Positions 9,160 through 17,627 of a stretch of DNA of 64,000 nucleotides are shown here, in pieces. Source of the stretch: Pseudomonas spelaei (GTDB taxonomy: Bacteria > Pseudomonadota > Gammaproteobacteria > Pseudomonadales > Pseudomonadaceae); the NCBI RefSeq assembly GCF_009724245.1, contig NZ_WNNK01000017.1:84999-148998 (forward strand), given 5' to 3'. The notes under the pieces are model-generated. The model searched no databases and had not been told where the DNA came from. It saw nothing but the letters and a program-made list of their open reading frames with translations. Positions within the stretch are counted from its first letter, which is position 1; each line of letters opens with the position of its first letter. Made by a program: the position numbers and the translations under genes.

Positions 9160-10125
9160 TCAAGTCAGGATTTGGTAGACCCGCTCGAAGCCTGCGCGAA
9201 TCTTCTCTTCCGGCAATTCATCGGCGATAAACACAATCACACTTTCCCGCGTCTCACCCTCAGCCCACTCAGTGTCCCAGTCAAACCCGTAAAGCTTCAG
9301 CACCCCCTGGAACACCATGCGCCGCTCTTCCCCGGCGATATTCAGCACGCCCTTGTAGCGCAGCAGCTGTTTACCGTGGTCTTCCAGCAGTTCGTTCATG
9401 AACTCGCTGAGCTTGTCGATATCCAGCGGCTGCTCGGTGCGCAGCACCAGGCTGGAAATCCGGTCGATGGACGGCGCCTTGCTCACCGGCCGCAGGCTCA
9501 TGCCGGCGTTCAGGTTGAAACCGCGTACGTCCAGCAACTCGGCCAGGTCGATCTTGCCGTGCTCCACCACCCGAATCGGCGCCCGGCGGTTGATGCGGGT
9601 CAAGCGCTCGCAGAGGGCATCGAAGGTGGCGTCGTCCACCAGGTCGCGCTTGCTCACCAGCAGGCGATCGGCAAAACCGATCTGCGCCTGGGCGATGGTC
9701 TGGGTCAGGTGGTGTTCGGCGTGGGCCGCGTCCACCAGGGTGATGATGCCGTCGAGGATATAGCGCTCGCGCAGTTCCTCATCAATGAAAAAGGTCTGGG
9801 CCACCGGAGCCGGGTCGGCCAGGCCTGTGCATTCGATCACCAGGCGGTCGAAGGCGATCTCACCGCTGTCCAGGCGCTCCAGCAACAGGTACAGGGCCTT
9901 GGTCAGGTCGGTGTGAATCGTGCAGCAGACGCAGCCGTTGGACAGCGTCATGACTTGCACCGGCTCGTCACCCAACAGTTGGGTGTCGATACCGGCGTCG
10001 CTGAATTCGTTTTCGATCACGGCGATTTTCAAGCCATGCTCGGCCTTGAGCAGGTGGCGCAACAAGGTGGTCTTGCCTGCGCCGAGAAAGCCGCTGAGGA
10101 CGGTGACGGGAATGGGAGAGGACAA
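9160..10125 (-). CDS. COG0523 (CobW/YjiA-type) GTP-binding metal chaperone
   Basis: This 321-residue G3E GTPase has Walker A GFLGAGKTT (residues 12-20), the metal-binding GCVCC motif of COG0523 proteins (64-68), a Walker B-like ECTGLADPAP stretch and the C-terminal CobW_C half. YjiA-type members bind Zn/Co and are thought to load metal onto client proteins; the client here is unknown. The start is a TTG at 10125, because AAGGAGA lies eight bases upstream and MSSPIPVTVLSGFLGAGKT is a normal N-terminus. The longer frame also begins with TTG but lacks that site. It follows cstA and the YbdD gene on the same strand, separated from them by a REPIN. Confidence 0.9.
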   Translation of the reverse strand: MSSPIPVTVLSGFLGAGKTTLLRHLLKAEHGLKIAVIENEFSDAGIDTQLLGDEPVQVMTLSNGCVCCTIHTDLTKALYLLLERLDSGEIAFDRLVIECTGLADPAPVAQTFFIDEELRERYILDGIITLVDAAHAEHHLTQTIAQAQIGFADRLLVSKRDLVDDATFDALCERLTRINRRAPIRVVEHGKIDLAELLDVRGFNLNAGMSLRPVSKAPSIDRISSLVLRTEQPLDIDKLSEFMNELLEDHGKQLLRYKGVLNIAGEERRMVFQGVLKLYGFDWDTEWAEGETRESVIVFIADELPEEKIRAGFERVYQILT

Positions 10126-10172
10126 AAAAGAAGTCTCCTTTCTGATGAAATAACTGAAGGAACACAAAACAA

Positions 10173-10261
10173 ATGTGGGAGCTGGCTTGCCTGCGATGCA
10201 GACAACCCGGTCTTTCAGTCAGACCGAGGTGATGCTATCGCAGGCAAGCCAGCTCCCACAT
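10173..10261. repeat. REPIN between YbdD gene and COG0523 gene
   Basis: Paired arms GTGGGAGCTGGCTTGCCTGC and its complement lie inside the presumed cstA operon. As RNA this would form a long hairpin that could lower or stabilise parts of the message. Confidence 0.9.
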
Positions 10262-10304
10262 AAAGCCCTGCTACCACAGAACTGCGTTAACCCGACTTAT
10301 CGGC

Positions 10305-10502
10305 TCAACAGCACTTGGGCCCACCCTTGCCACCGTAACGGGCTTCCTGGCGTTCCCGAAAGAACGCCTCGTAGTCCATCATCGGCTTGTCCGGGTGTTT
10401 GGTTTGCATATGCTCGACGTAGTTGTCGTAGTCGGGCATGCCGACCATCAGGCGCGCGGCCTGACCGAGGTATTTACCGAGGCGACTCAGGTCATTGAAC
10501 AT
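10305..10502 (-). CDS. YbdD/YjiX family small protein
   Basis: This 65-residue protein is of the YbdD/YjiX (DUF466) type, which regularly accompanies CstA-family pyruvate/peptide transporters. It contains the family pattern MVGMPDYDNYVEHMQ and ends in GGKGGPKCC. It starts 15 bases after the cstA stop on the same strand, so the two are surely co-transcribed. Work on E. coli CstA and BtsT homologues suggests such proteins support pyruvate uptake; the mechanism is not visible here. Confidence 0.93.
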   Translation of the reverse strand: MFNDLSRLGKYLGQAARLMVGMPDYDNYVEHMQTKHPDKPMMDYEAFFRERQEARYGGKGGPKCC

Positions 10503-10517
10503 GATTGCAATCCTCGA

Positions 10518-12584
10518 TCAAGCATCCGGCACAGGCTGGAATGGCGATTCTTTATCCGTACGTTCCTTGTTGCCCCAGGCGGCGACGCCGACCTTGAGTG
10601 CATAGAACAGAATGCTGAATACCACGAACAGGAACAGCGCCGTCAGCGTTGCGTTGGTATAGGCGTTCCAGATCACATGTTGCATCTGGTCGATGCTCTT
10701 GGCCGGAGCCAGGATCTGGCCGCTGGCCAGGGCATCGCTGTACTTCTTCGCCAGCGACAGGAAGCCGATCGCCGGGTTGGCATCGAACAGCTTGATGAAG
10801 CCGGCGGTGGTGGTGCAGATCAGCAGCCAGACCGCTGGCAGCATGGTCACCCAGATGTAGCGTTGGCGTTTCATTTTGATCAGCACAACGGTGGCGAGCA
10901 TCAGCGCGATACCCGCCAGCATCTGGTTGGAGATGCCGAACAACGGCCACAACGTGTTGATACCGCCCAGTGGGTCGATCACGCCTTGGTACAGCAGATA
11001 ACCCCACATCGCCACACAACCTGCGGTAGCGATCAGGTTCGCGGTCCAGGACTCGGTGCGCTTCAACGCCGGGACAAAAGAGCCAAGCAAATCCTGCAGC
11101 ATGAAACGACCGGCACGGGTACCGGCGTCAACCGCGGTCAGGATAAACAGCGCTTCGAACAGGATCGCAAAGTGGTACCAGAACGCCATGGTGTTTTCAC
11201 CCGGCAGGACACTGTGCAGGATCTGCGCGATACCCACCGCGAGCGTAGGCGCGCCACCGGCACGGGCGAGGATGGTGGTTTCACCGATGTCCTTGGCCAC
11301 TGCCTGCAACGCTTCCGGAGTAATCGCAAAGCCCCAGCTGCTGACGGTTTGCGCCACGGTCACCACGTCACCGCCGACAATCGCGGCCGGGCTGTTCATG
11401 GCGAAGTACACGCCTGGCTCGATCACCGAAGCCGCAACCATCGCCATGATGGCCACGAACGACTCCATCAGCATGCCGCCATAACCGATATAACGCGCAT
11501 GCCCTTCACTGGCCAGCAACTTGGGCGTGGTGCCCGAGGAGATCAGTGCGTGGAAACCCGATACAGCGCCACACGCAATAGTGATGAACAGGAACGGGAA
11601 CAGGCCGCCCTTCCACACCGGGCCGGTGCCATCGATAAACTGGGTCAGTGCCGGCATTTTCAGGTCGGGCATGGTGACCAGGATGCCAATCGCCAGGGCG
11701 ATGATGGTACCGATCTTCAAGAACGTTGAGAGATAGTCACGCGGCGCGAGGATCAGCCACACCGGCAGCACAGCGGCGACAAAGCCATAACCGATCAGCA
11801 TCCAGGTAATCTGGATCCCGGTGAAGGTGAAGGCCTTGGCCCAGACCGGATCAGCGGCAATCTGCCCGCCCAGCCAGATCGAACCCAGCAGCAACAGCAC
11901 GCCGACAATCGAGATCTCGCCGATACGGCCCGGGCGGATGTAGCGCATGTAGATGCCCATGAACATCGCGATCGGGATGGTCGCCATCACGGTGAAGATG
12001 CCCCACGGGCTTTCGGCCAGGGCCTTGACCACGATCAGCGCCAGCACCGCGAGGATGATGATCATGATCAGGAAGCAGCCGAATAGCGCGATGGTCCCGG
12101 GAATGCGGCCCATTTCTTCGCGGACCATGTCCCCCAGGGAACGGCCATTGCGACGGGTGGACAGGAACAGGACCATAAAGTCTTGCACCGCACCGGCCAG
12201 CACCACGCCGGCAATCAGCCATAGCGTGCCCGGCAGATACCCCATCTGCGCCGCCAATACCGGCCCGACCAAAGGCCCTGCACCGGCAATCGCCGCGAAG
12301 TGGTGACCGAAAAGAATGTGTTTGTTGGTCGGCACATAGTCCAGACCGTCGTTGTTGACGACTGCGGGGGTGGCCCGCATAGGATCGAGCTGCATCACAT
12401 TGTTAGCGATGAACAGGCTGTAGTAACGGTACGCAACCAGATAAATGGCCACTGCCGCGACCACAATCCACAAGGCGTTGATCGCCTCCCCGCGACGCAA
12501 TGCCACTACGCCAAGGGCGCACGCTCCTACGATTGCCAGCAGCAGCCAGGGTAAATGGCGTAGCAGGCTATTATTATTTTTCAT
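10518..12584 (-). CDS. cstA: CstA-family carbon starvation/pyruvate transporter
   Basis: This 688-residue polytopic inner-membrane protein of the CstA family (E. coli CstA 701, BtsT 716) is probably a proton-coupled pyruvate or peptide importer. The family signature GPLVGPVLAAQMGYLPG and the segment FGHHFAAIAGAGP are clear, and many membrane spans cover the whole length. The C-terminus is short and charged. The start is the ATG at 12584. It heads an operon with the YbdD gene and, after a REPIN, the COG0523 GTPase. BtsT versus CstA cannot be decided from this sequence alone. Confidence 0.93.
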   Translation of the reverse strand: MKNNNSLLRHLPWLLLAIVGACALGVVALRRGEAINALWIVVAAVAIYLVAYRYYSLFIANNVMQLDPMRATPAVVNNDGLDYVPTNKHILFGHHFAAIAGAGPLVGPVLAAQMGYLPGTLWLIAGVVLAGAVQDFMVLFLSTRRNGRSLGDMVREEMGRIPGTIALFGCFLIMIIILAVLALIVVKALAESPWGIFTVMATIPIAMFMGIYMRYIRPGRIGEISIVGVLLLLGSIWLGGQIAADPVWAKAFTFTGIQITWMLIGYGFVAAVLPVWLILAPRDYLSTFLKIGTIIALAIGILVTMPDLKMPALTQFIDGTGPVWKGGLFPFLFITIACGAVSGFHALISSGTTPKLLASEGHARYIGYGGMLMESFVAIMAMVAASVIEPGVYFAMNSPAAIVGGDVVTVAQTVSSWGFAITPEALQAVAKDIGETTILARAGGAPTLAVGIAQILHSVLPGENTMAFWYHFAILFEALFILTAVDAGTRAGRFMLQDLLGSFVPALKRTESWTANLIATAGCVAMWGYLLYQGVIDPLGGINTLWPLFGISNQMLAGIALMLATVVLIKMKRQRYIWVTMLPAVWLLICTTTAGFIKLFDANPAIGFLSLAKKYSDALASGQILAPAKSIDQMQHVIWNAYTNATLTALFLFVVFSILFYALKVGVAAWGNKERTDKESPFQPVPDA

Positions 12585-12758
12585 TTTTATATTCCAGCCA
12601 GGGTGGACAGAAAGAAAGCCATCCCGAGTTTAGCGCTACTGGCTTTAAAGACCACCCCCCTACGTTGGTCTAGAGCCTTGCAGGGGGCAAAAAAAGCAGA
12701 AAAAAACGCCCAATGATGGCGCAGGGCTACAATTCCTTTATCCACAGAGGGTTTCACC

Positions 12759-13127
12759 ATGAGCGAGCAGCCTTCAGACCGTCGTCGTTTCCGGCGCATC
12801 GCCTTCGATGCCAGGACCGAACTTGGGCAGAGCGGCCATGTGTGGACGGTGCAATTAGTGGATTTGTCGCTCAAGGGTTTGTTGGTGCGCAAGCCCCAGC
12901 CATGGCTGGGTGATGCTGCGGAGCCGTTCGATGTGGATATTCATCTCGACGAGAGCACCGACGTGAAGTTGCAGGTACGGCTGACCCACGATGATCATGG
13001 GCAGTTGGGGTTTGTTTGCGAACATATCGACCTGGACTCGATCAGCCATTTGCGGCGGCTGATCGAGCTGAACCTCGGCGATCAGGCAGAACTTGAGCGA
13101 GAGTTGGGTGCCTTGCTGGAGACTTAA
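12759..13127 (+). CDS. mapZ: MapZ-like single-domain PilZ cyclic-di-GMP receptor
   Basis: The 122-residue protein is a stand-alone PilZ domain. The two ligand motifs are present: arginine cluster RRRFRR (residues 8-13) and DLSLKG (35-40), matching RxxxR and [D/N]xSxxG. In P. aeruginosa the equivalent protein PA4608 (MapZ/FimA-type) binds the chemotaxis methyltransferase CheR1 when loaded with cyclic-di-GMP and changes swimming behaviour. The position before radA matches that gene from memory. The ATG at 12759 is preceded by AGAGGG. It lies about 5 kb from morA, so enzyme and receptor of one signal share this neighbourhood. Confidence 0.9.
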   Translation: MSEQPSDRRRFRRIAFDARTELGQSGHVWTVQLVDLSLKGLLVRKPQPWLGDAAEPFDVDIHLDESTDVKLQVRLTHDDHGQLGFVCEHIDLDSISHLRRLIELNLGDQAELERELGALLET

Positions 13128-13133
13128 AATCAA

Positions 13134-13303
13134 TGTGGGAGTCGGGCTTGCCTGCGATAGCCATATGCGCAGGGCTTGATTTCTGTAGCCGCTGCCGAGG
13201 CACGAGGCTGCGATGCGGGCCGCAGGACCGCCCTTGGGGCAGCTACGCAGCCCATCGCAGCCTCATTCTTCGGCAGCGGCTACAACCAGCCCGACTCCCA
13301 CAC
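13134..13303. repeat. Nested palindromes: second repeat family inside a REPIN
   Basis: Outer arms GTGGGAGTCGGGCT (from 13134) and AGCCCGACTCCCAC (to 13303) enclose a different palindrome, 13194-13284, that begins TGTAGCCGCTGCCGAGG and ends CGGCAGCGGCTACA. The right outer arm lacks the GCAGGC segment present in the left one. The repeat fills the space between convergent mapZ and radA. Confidence 0.88.
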
Positions 13304-13332
13304 TAGATGTGCATTGCTTGCAAGATCACCGA

Positions 13333-14700
13333 TTACTCGAACAAGGCATCCAACGCCTGTTCCAGGCGCGTCACTCCGATCACCTGCAGCCCCGGTGGCG
13401 ATTCCTTGGGTGCATTGCCCTTTGGCACAATGGCCCGCTTGAAACCGTGCTTGGCCGCTTCCTTCAAACGCTCCTGGCCACTGGGCACGGGGCGTACTTC
13501 GCCAGACAGCCCCACTTCACCAAACACCAGCAAGTCATGGGGCAGCGGCCGGTTGCGCAGGCTGGACATGACCGCCGCCATCAACGCCAGGTCGGAGGCG
13601 GTTTCCAGTACCTTGACCCCACCCACCACGTTGAGGAATACGTCCTGGTCATGAGTGGGAATTCCGCCGTGACGGTGCAAGACCGCCAGCAGCATGGCCA
13701 GTCGGTTCTGATCCAGACCCAAGGTCACCCGGCGGGGATTGGCCATATGGCTGTCATCCACCAGGGCCTGGACTTCCACCAGCATCGGCCGGGTGCCTTC
13801 CCAGGTTGCCATCACCACACTGCCCGGTACTTCTTCCTGGGCGCGGGTAAGAAAGATCGCCGAAGGGTTGGAGACTTCTTTCAACCCCCTGTCAGTCATG
13901 GCGAACACGCCCAGTTCATTGACGGCACCAAAACGGTTTTTCACCGCCCGCAGCAAGCGCAACCGCCCGTCGGACTCACCTTCGAAATACAGCACGGTGT
14001 CGACCATGTGCTCCAGCACTCGTGGCCCGGCCAGCGCACCTTCTTTGGTCACATGGCCCACCAGGAAAATCGCCGTACCGCTCTGTTTCGCATAACGCAC
14101 CAGCAATGCCGCACTTTCCCGCACCTGGGACACGCCACCCGGTGCCGATTGCAGCTGCTCGGTGAAAATCGTCTGGATCGAGTCAATTACCATGACCTTG
14201 GGTTTTTCCAGGCGGGCCGTGGCGATGATGCTTTCGATGCAGGTTTCGGTCATGACCCGCAGTTGGTCCTGGGGCAAGCCCAGGCGCCGGGCACGCATGG
14301 CCACTTGTTGCTGGGATTCTTCGCCCGTGACGTATAGCGCAGGCATGCGGCTGGCAATGCTGCACAGGGTTTGCAGCAGGATGGTCGATTTACCGATACC
14401 CGGGTCGCCGCCGATCAGCACCACCGACCCGTCCACCAGCCCGCCGCCTAGCACCCGATCCAACTCGCTGGAGGCCGTGGAGAAACGCGGGATCTCCTCG
14501 ACGCTGACTTCGGCCAGGGTCTTGATCTGGGTTTGTTGCCCGGTCCAGCCCGAACGACCACTGGGCGCGGCCGCGCCACCGCTTTCCACCATGGTCTCGG
14601 TCAGCGTGTTCCACGCACCGCACTCACTGCACTGGCCGGCCCACTTGGGAAAGGTCGCGCCGCAGTCCGTGCAGCCGTACATGCGCTTGGCCTTTGCCAT
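13333..14700 (-). CDS. radA: DNA repair protein RadA
   Basis: This 455-residue branch-migration ATPase assists RecA in recombination and D-loop extension. Visible parts are an N-terminal C4 zinc finger (Cys 10, 13, 24, 27), Walker A GGDPGIGKST near residue 98, the RadA-specific KNRFG motif near residue 255, and a C-terminal Lon-protease-like domain without catalytic function. Length agrees with the family. The ATG at 14700 gives MAKAKRMYGCTDCG, the standard start. It faces mapZ across a nested repeat. Confidence 0.97.
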   Translation of the reverse strand: MAKAKRMYGCTDCGATFPKWAGQCSECGAWNTLTETMVESGGAAAPSGRSGWTGQQTQIKTLAEVSVEEIPRFSTASSELDRVLGGGLVDGSVVLIGGDPGIGKSTILLQTLCSIASRMPALYVTGEESQQQVAMRARRLGLPQDQLRVMTETCIESIIATARLEKPKVMVIDSIQTIFTEQLQSAPGGVSQVRESAALLVRYAKQSGTAIFLVGHVTKEGALAGPRVLEHMVDTVLYFEGESDGRLRLLRAVKNRFGAVNELGVFAMTDRGLKEVSNPSAIFLTRAQEEVPGSVVMATWEGTRPMLVEVQALVDDSHMANPRRVTLGLDQNRLAMLLAVLHRHGGIPTHDQDVFLNVVGGVKVLETASDLALMAAVMSSLRNRPLPHDLLVFGEVGLSGEVRPVPSGQERLKEAAKHGFKRAIVPKGNAPKESPPGLQVIGVTRLEQALDALFE

Positions 14701-14735
14701 CCGAGAACCTCCAACCGAAAAACCGCGATGATAGC

Positions 14736-15275
14736 TCAGCGCGGCGCGGCGGTACGGATTTCACCACTGGCCAAGCGTGAGGCACTGTTACCCACCGGGT
14801 CTTCGGCGTTGAGGTCCGCGCCTTTGGCCTTCAGCTCATCCAGTAGCTCGACCCGTTTGAACAGCCCGGCGTACATGGCCGCCGTCTGCCCGGCACCGTT
14901 ACGCTGATCTGGATTGCAATCGGTGGACAACAAACGCTGGGCGATTTTCAACTCGCCTTTGAAAATCGCACCCATCAGCGCAGTGTTACCTCTTTTGTCC
15001 TGCACGCAGGCATCGGCGCCGGCTGCCAGCAGGCGCTCCACGAATGGCGCCTGACCGTGATAGGCCGCCAGGATCAGCGCCGTGTAGCCCTTTTCATCCT
15101 GGGCATTGAGGGCATAGCCGGCGTCGATAAAAGTGTTGAGCATTTCCACGTCGCCCCGGCGGGCAGCGTCGAAGTAGTAGTCCCGCAGTTGCGCTTTGAC
15201 CGCGTCCGGATCGGGTGTCTCGGCGTGGGCGGCAAAGGCCAGCCACGTCATGAATAAACCGATGTAAATACGCAT
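14736..15275 (-). CDS. ankB: AnkB-like periplasmic ankyrin-repeat protein
   Basis: The 179-residue protein has a signal peptide (cleavage probably after AFAAHA) followed by about four ankyrin repeats, for example GDVEMLNTFIDAGYALNAQD and a later GYTALILAAYHGQAPFVERLL. In P. aeruginosa the ankB gene downstream of katB is reported to be needed for full KatB activity, and the same order is kept here (63 bases after katB). GGAAGGAGTG lies before the ATG at 15275; a longer frame exists but lacks a site. It probably acts in the periplasm as a protein-binding scaffold. Confidence 0.9.
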   Translation of the reverse strand: MRIYIGLFMTWLAFAAHAETPDPDAVKAQLRDYYFDAARRGDVEMLNTFIDAGYALNAQDEKGYTALILAAYHGQAPFVERLLAAGADACVQDKRGNTALMGAIFKGELKIAQRLLSTDCNPDQRNGAGQTAAMYAGLFKRVELLDELKAKGADLNAEDPVGNSASRLASGEIRTAAPR

Positions 15276-15338
15276 GGAATCACTCCTTCCCAGTATCGAC
15301 GCCCGGCCCAATCGCCAGGCGTCGACCGGGTCAAACCA

Positions 15339-16880
15339 TCAGTCAGTCAACTTTTCCGCCAGCGCTTTCACACGCGTCAGGTCGCCCTTGGCTACCTTGG
15401 TCACGCCGGTGCCGTACTCGGGATCAGCCTTGTAGAGGAACGACAGGATGATGTGCTTGCTCTCATCATCGGTGGTGGCCAGGGAGCCGCCGAAGTTGTC
15501 GATCAGGTCCTGACGCTCTTTCTTGCTGTAGGAGCGGTACAGATCACCGGCCTGCTTGAAGTTCTGCTCACGCTGGATCTTCGCCTGCTGGGTGCTGCCT
15601 GACAGGGCCATCTGGCTGTAACGGGCGCTTTGCGGTTCCTCTCGTGGCAGCAGGCGGCTTGGCTGGTAGTTGACGCCGCTGGTGGTCTTGCCGAAGTTCA
15701 TCGCACCGTCCTGGTTACCGTTGTTGACGGTTACCCGTGGCGCGTTGATCGGCAACTGCAACGCATTGGCACCCAGACGGTACATCTGCGTATCGGCGTA
15801 GGAGAATACCCGGCCTTGCAACAGGCGATCTTCCGACGGTTCGATACCCGGCACCAGATTGGCCGGGGCCATGGCCACCTGCTCGGTTTCCTGGAAGACG
15901 TTGGCCGGGTTGCGGTTCAGCACCATTTGTCCGACTTTGCGCTCAGGCACATCTGGCCAGATCTTGGTGGCGTCCAGTGGGTCGAAATCAAACTTGGCCA
16001 GGTCTTCCGGCTTGAGAACTTGCACGTACAAGTCCCACTTGGGGAAGTCGCCTTTGTTGATATGGGTGACCAAGTCATTAGTCATATGGCTGTAATCACG
16101 TCCCTGGACTTCAGTGACTTGTTTAGGGTCCAGATTCTTGATGCCTTGCAGGCTCTTCCAGTGAAACTTGACGTAATGCACTTCACCCTTGGCATTAATC
16201 AACTTGTAAGCGTGAACACCGTTGCCGTCCATTTCCCGATAACTGGCCGGAGTGCCGGAGTCCGAATACAACTCGGTCAGTGTGCGAGTGGATTCTGGAA
16301 CATGGGAGAAGAAGTCGAAACGACGGGAGTCATCGTCCAGATTAGTGCGCGGATCAGGCTTGAAGGCATGCACCATGTCCGGAAACTTGATGGCATCACG
16401 AATAAAGAAAGTCGGGAAGTTATTGCCTACCAGGTCCCAATTACCTTCGGCGGTATAGAACTTAGTGGCAAAACCACGAGGGTCGCGCAGCGTTTCAGGG
16501 GAGTGATTACCGTGAACGACGGCCGAAAAACGTACAAAAACGGGCGTTGCCTCACCGGCCGCGAAAACCTTGGCTTTGGTCAGGTCACTCAAGTTATCGG
16601 TAACGGTGAAGGTGCCATGGGCGCCGGTACCCCGAGCATGGACCACACGCTCTGGAATACGCTCACGGTCAAAGCGCTGCAGTTTCTGGATCAGTTGCAC
16701 GTCTTGAAGTAATACCGGGCCTGTCGCGCCAGCGGTTTGGGAGTTCTGATTGTCGCCGACTGCCGCGCCATTATCGCGGGTGAGGTTAGCCGCTTGTACC
16801 GACAGCGAAAGCAGGCTGGCGGTGACGATGAACAGTACATGTCGTGCAGCAGTAGGCCCGCGGTTAATAGGGTCTTTCAT
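15339..16880 (-). CDS. katB: Periplasmic catalase KatB
   Basis: This 513-residue monofunctional haem catalase destroys hydrogen peroxide. A cleavable signal peptide (to about residue 30, SLSVQAANL) places it in the periplasm. The active-site His is in VVHARGTGAHG, Asn in VGNNFPTFFIRDA, and the haem-ligand Tyr in RVFSYADTQMYRLG. This matches the peroxide-inducible KatB of P. aeruginosa, also followed by ankB. Expression is likely OxyR-controlled, though I could not place an OxyR site with confidence. The leader can fold so that the ribosome-binding site is paired. Confidence 0.95.
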   Translation of the reverse strand: MKDPINRGPTAARHVLFIVTASLLSLSVQAANLTRDNGAAVGDNQNSQTAGATGPVLLQDVQLIQKLQRFDRERIPERVVHARGTGAHGTFTVTDNLSDLTKAKVFAAGEATPVFVRFSAVVHGNHSPETLRDPRGFATKFYTAEGNWDLVGNNFPTFFIRDAIKFPDMVHAFKPDPRTNLDDDSRRFDFFSHVPESTRTLTELYSDSGTPASYREMDGNGVHAYKLINAKGEVHYVKFHWKSLQGIKNLDPKQVTEVQGRDYSHMTNDLVTHINKGDFPKWDLYVQVLKPEDLAKFDFDPLDATKIWPDVPERKVGQMVLNRNPANVFQETEQVAMAPANLVPGIEPSEDRLLQGRVFSYADTQMYRLGANALQLPINAPRVTVNNGNQDGAMNFGKTTSGVNYQPSRLLPREEPQSARYSQMALSGSTQQAKIQREQNFKQAGDLYRSYSKKERQDLIDNFGGSLATTDDESKHIILSFLYKADPEYGTGVTKVAKGDLTRVKALAEKLTD

Positions 16881-16888
16881 CGGGGTGT

Positions 16889-16931
16889 CCTCTAGTTTTT
16901 TTAATGCACATTGAGTTGTGCTTGCTAGAGG
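16889..16931 (-). promoter_or_regulatory. Leader hairpin pairing the katB ribosome-binding site
   Basis: In the katB message CCTCTAG (16925-16931) can pair with CTAGAGG (16889-16895), which contains the AGAGGA ribosome-binding site eight bases before the ATG. Inside it, GCACA and TGTGC form a second five-pair stem with a six-base loop. Such folding would hide the start region until it is opened. Confidence 0.5.
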
Positions 16932-17167
16932 CTAGTGACCCGGGAGTCAGAATATAAATAGAAAACCCGTACCGACCCGATTAAGAAAATAGCATGGCAA
17001 ATCCCTGAAATAGCGGGTATTTCGCGCGCGATTGATGGCACTTTGAAAACTATTTGCGATTTGATGTGTCGATAAATTCGAACAATGTTAGCGGTTGTGT
17101 CGCGCAAGCCGTGCAAGACTGACTTACACTGTTCCCACCTCATCTCAACTGTAACAAGGAATAACCT

Positions 17168-17581
17168 ATGGGCGTGATCAGTGAGTTCAAGGCCTTCGCG
17201 GTCAAAGGTAATGTGGTCGACATGGCCGTCGGTATTATCATCGGCGCCGCCTTCGGCAAAGTTGTATCTTCCTTTGTCGGCGACGTGGTGATGCCCCCGA
17301 TCGGTCTGCTGATCGGCGGGGTGAATTTTGGCGATCTGGCGGTGACGCTCAAGGCAGCCCAAGGCGATGTGCCTGCGGTGGTCCTGGCGTACGGCAAGTT
17401 CATCCAGAGCATCATCGACTTTTTGATCATCGCATTTGCGATCTTCATGGGGATCAAGGCCATCAACCGCCTCAAGCGTGAAGAAGCCGTGGCGCCTAGC
17501 GAGCCGCCGGCTCCGACCAAGGAAGAAGTGCTGCTGGGGGAGATCCGCGATCTGCTCAAGGCACAGAACAGCAAGCCCTGA
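17168..17581 (+). CDS. mscL: Large-conductance mechanosensitive channel MscL
   Basis: This 137-residue inner-membrane channel opens under hypo-osmotic shock. The conserved N-terminal helix and first span (FAVKGNVVDMAVGIIIGAAF) and the second span (FLIIAFAIFMGIKAINRL) are evident, followed by a charged cytoplasmic helix (EEVLLGEIRDLL). Length matches the family. ACAAGGAATAACCT before the ATG at 17168 gives a good ribosome-binding site. A bidirectional terminator follows. Confidence 0.97.
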   Translation: MGVISEFKAFAVKGNVVDMAVGIIIGAAFGKVVSSFVGDVVMPPIGLLIGGVNFGDLAVTLKAAQGDVPAVVLAYGKFIQSIIDFLIIAFAIFMGIKAINRLKREEAVAPSEPPAPTKEEVLLGEIRDLLKAQNSKP

Positions 17582-17598
17582 TAAACGGGCAAGCAGAA

Positions 17599-17627
17599 AG
17601 AAGGCGCCTCTCGGGGCGCCTTTTTCT
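17599..17627. terminator. Terminator between convergent mscL and fpr
   Basis: Stem AGGCGCC/GGCGCCT-like with loop TCTCGG is followed by TTTTTCTT on the plus strand. It ends the mscL message and overlaps the fpr stop codon, so it may also act weakly for the opposite strand. Confidence 0.88.

Noticed and set aside
16932..17160. Possible OxyR site upstream of katB
   Set aside because: ATAG and CTAT elements occur, but not with the required seven-base spacing over four half-sites.
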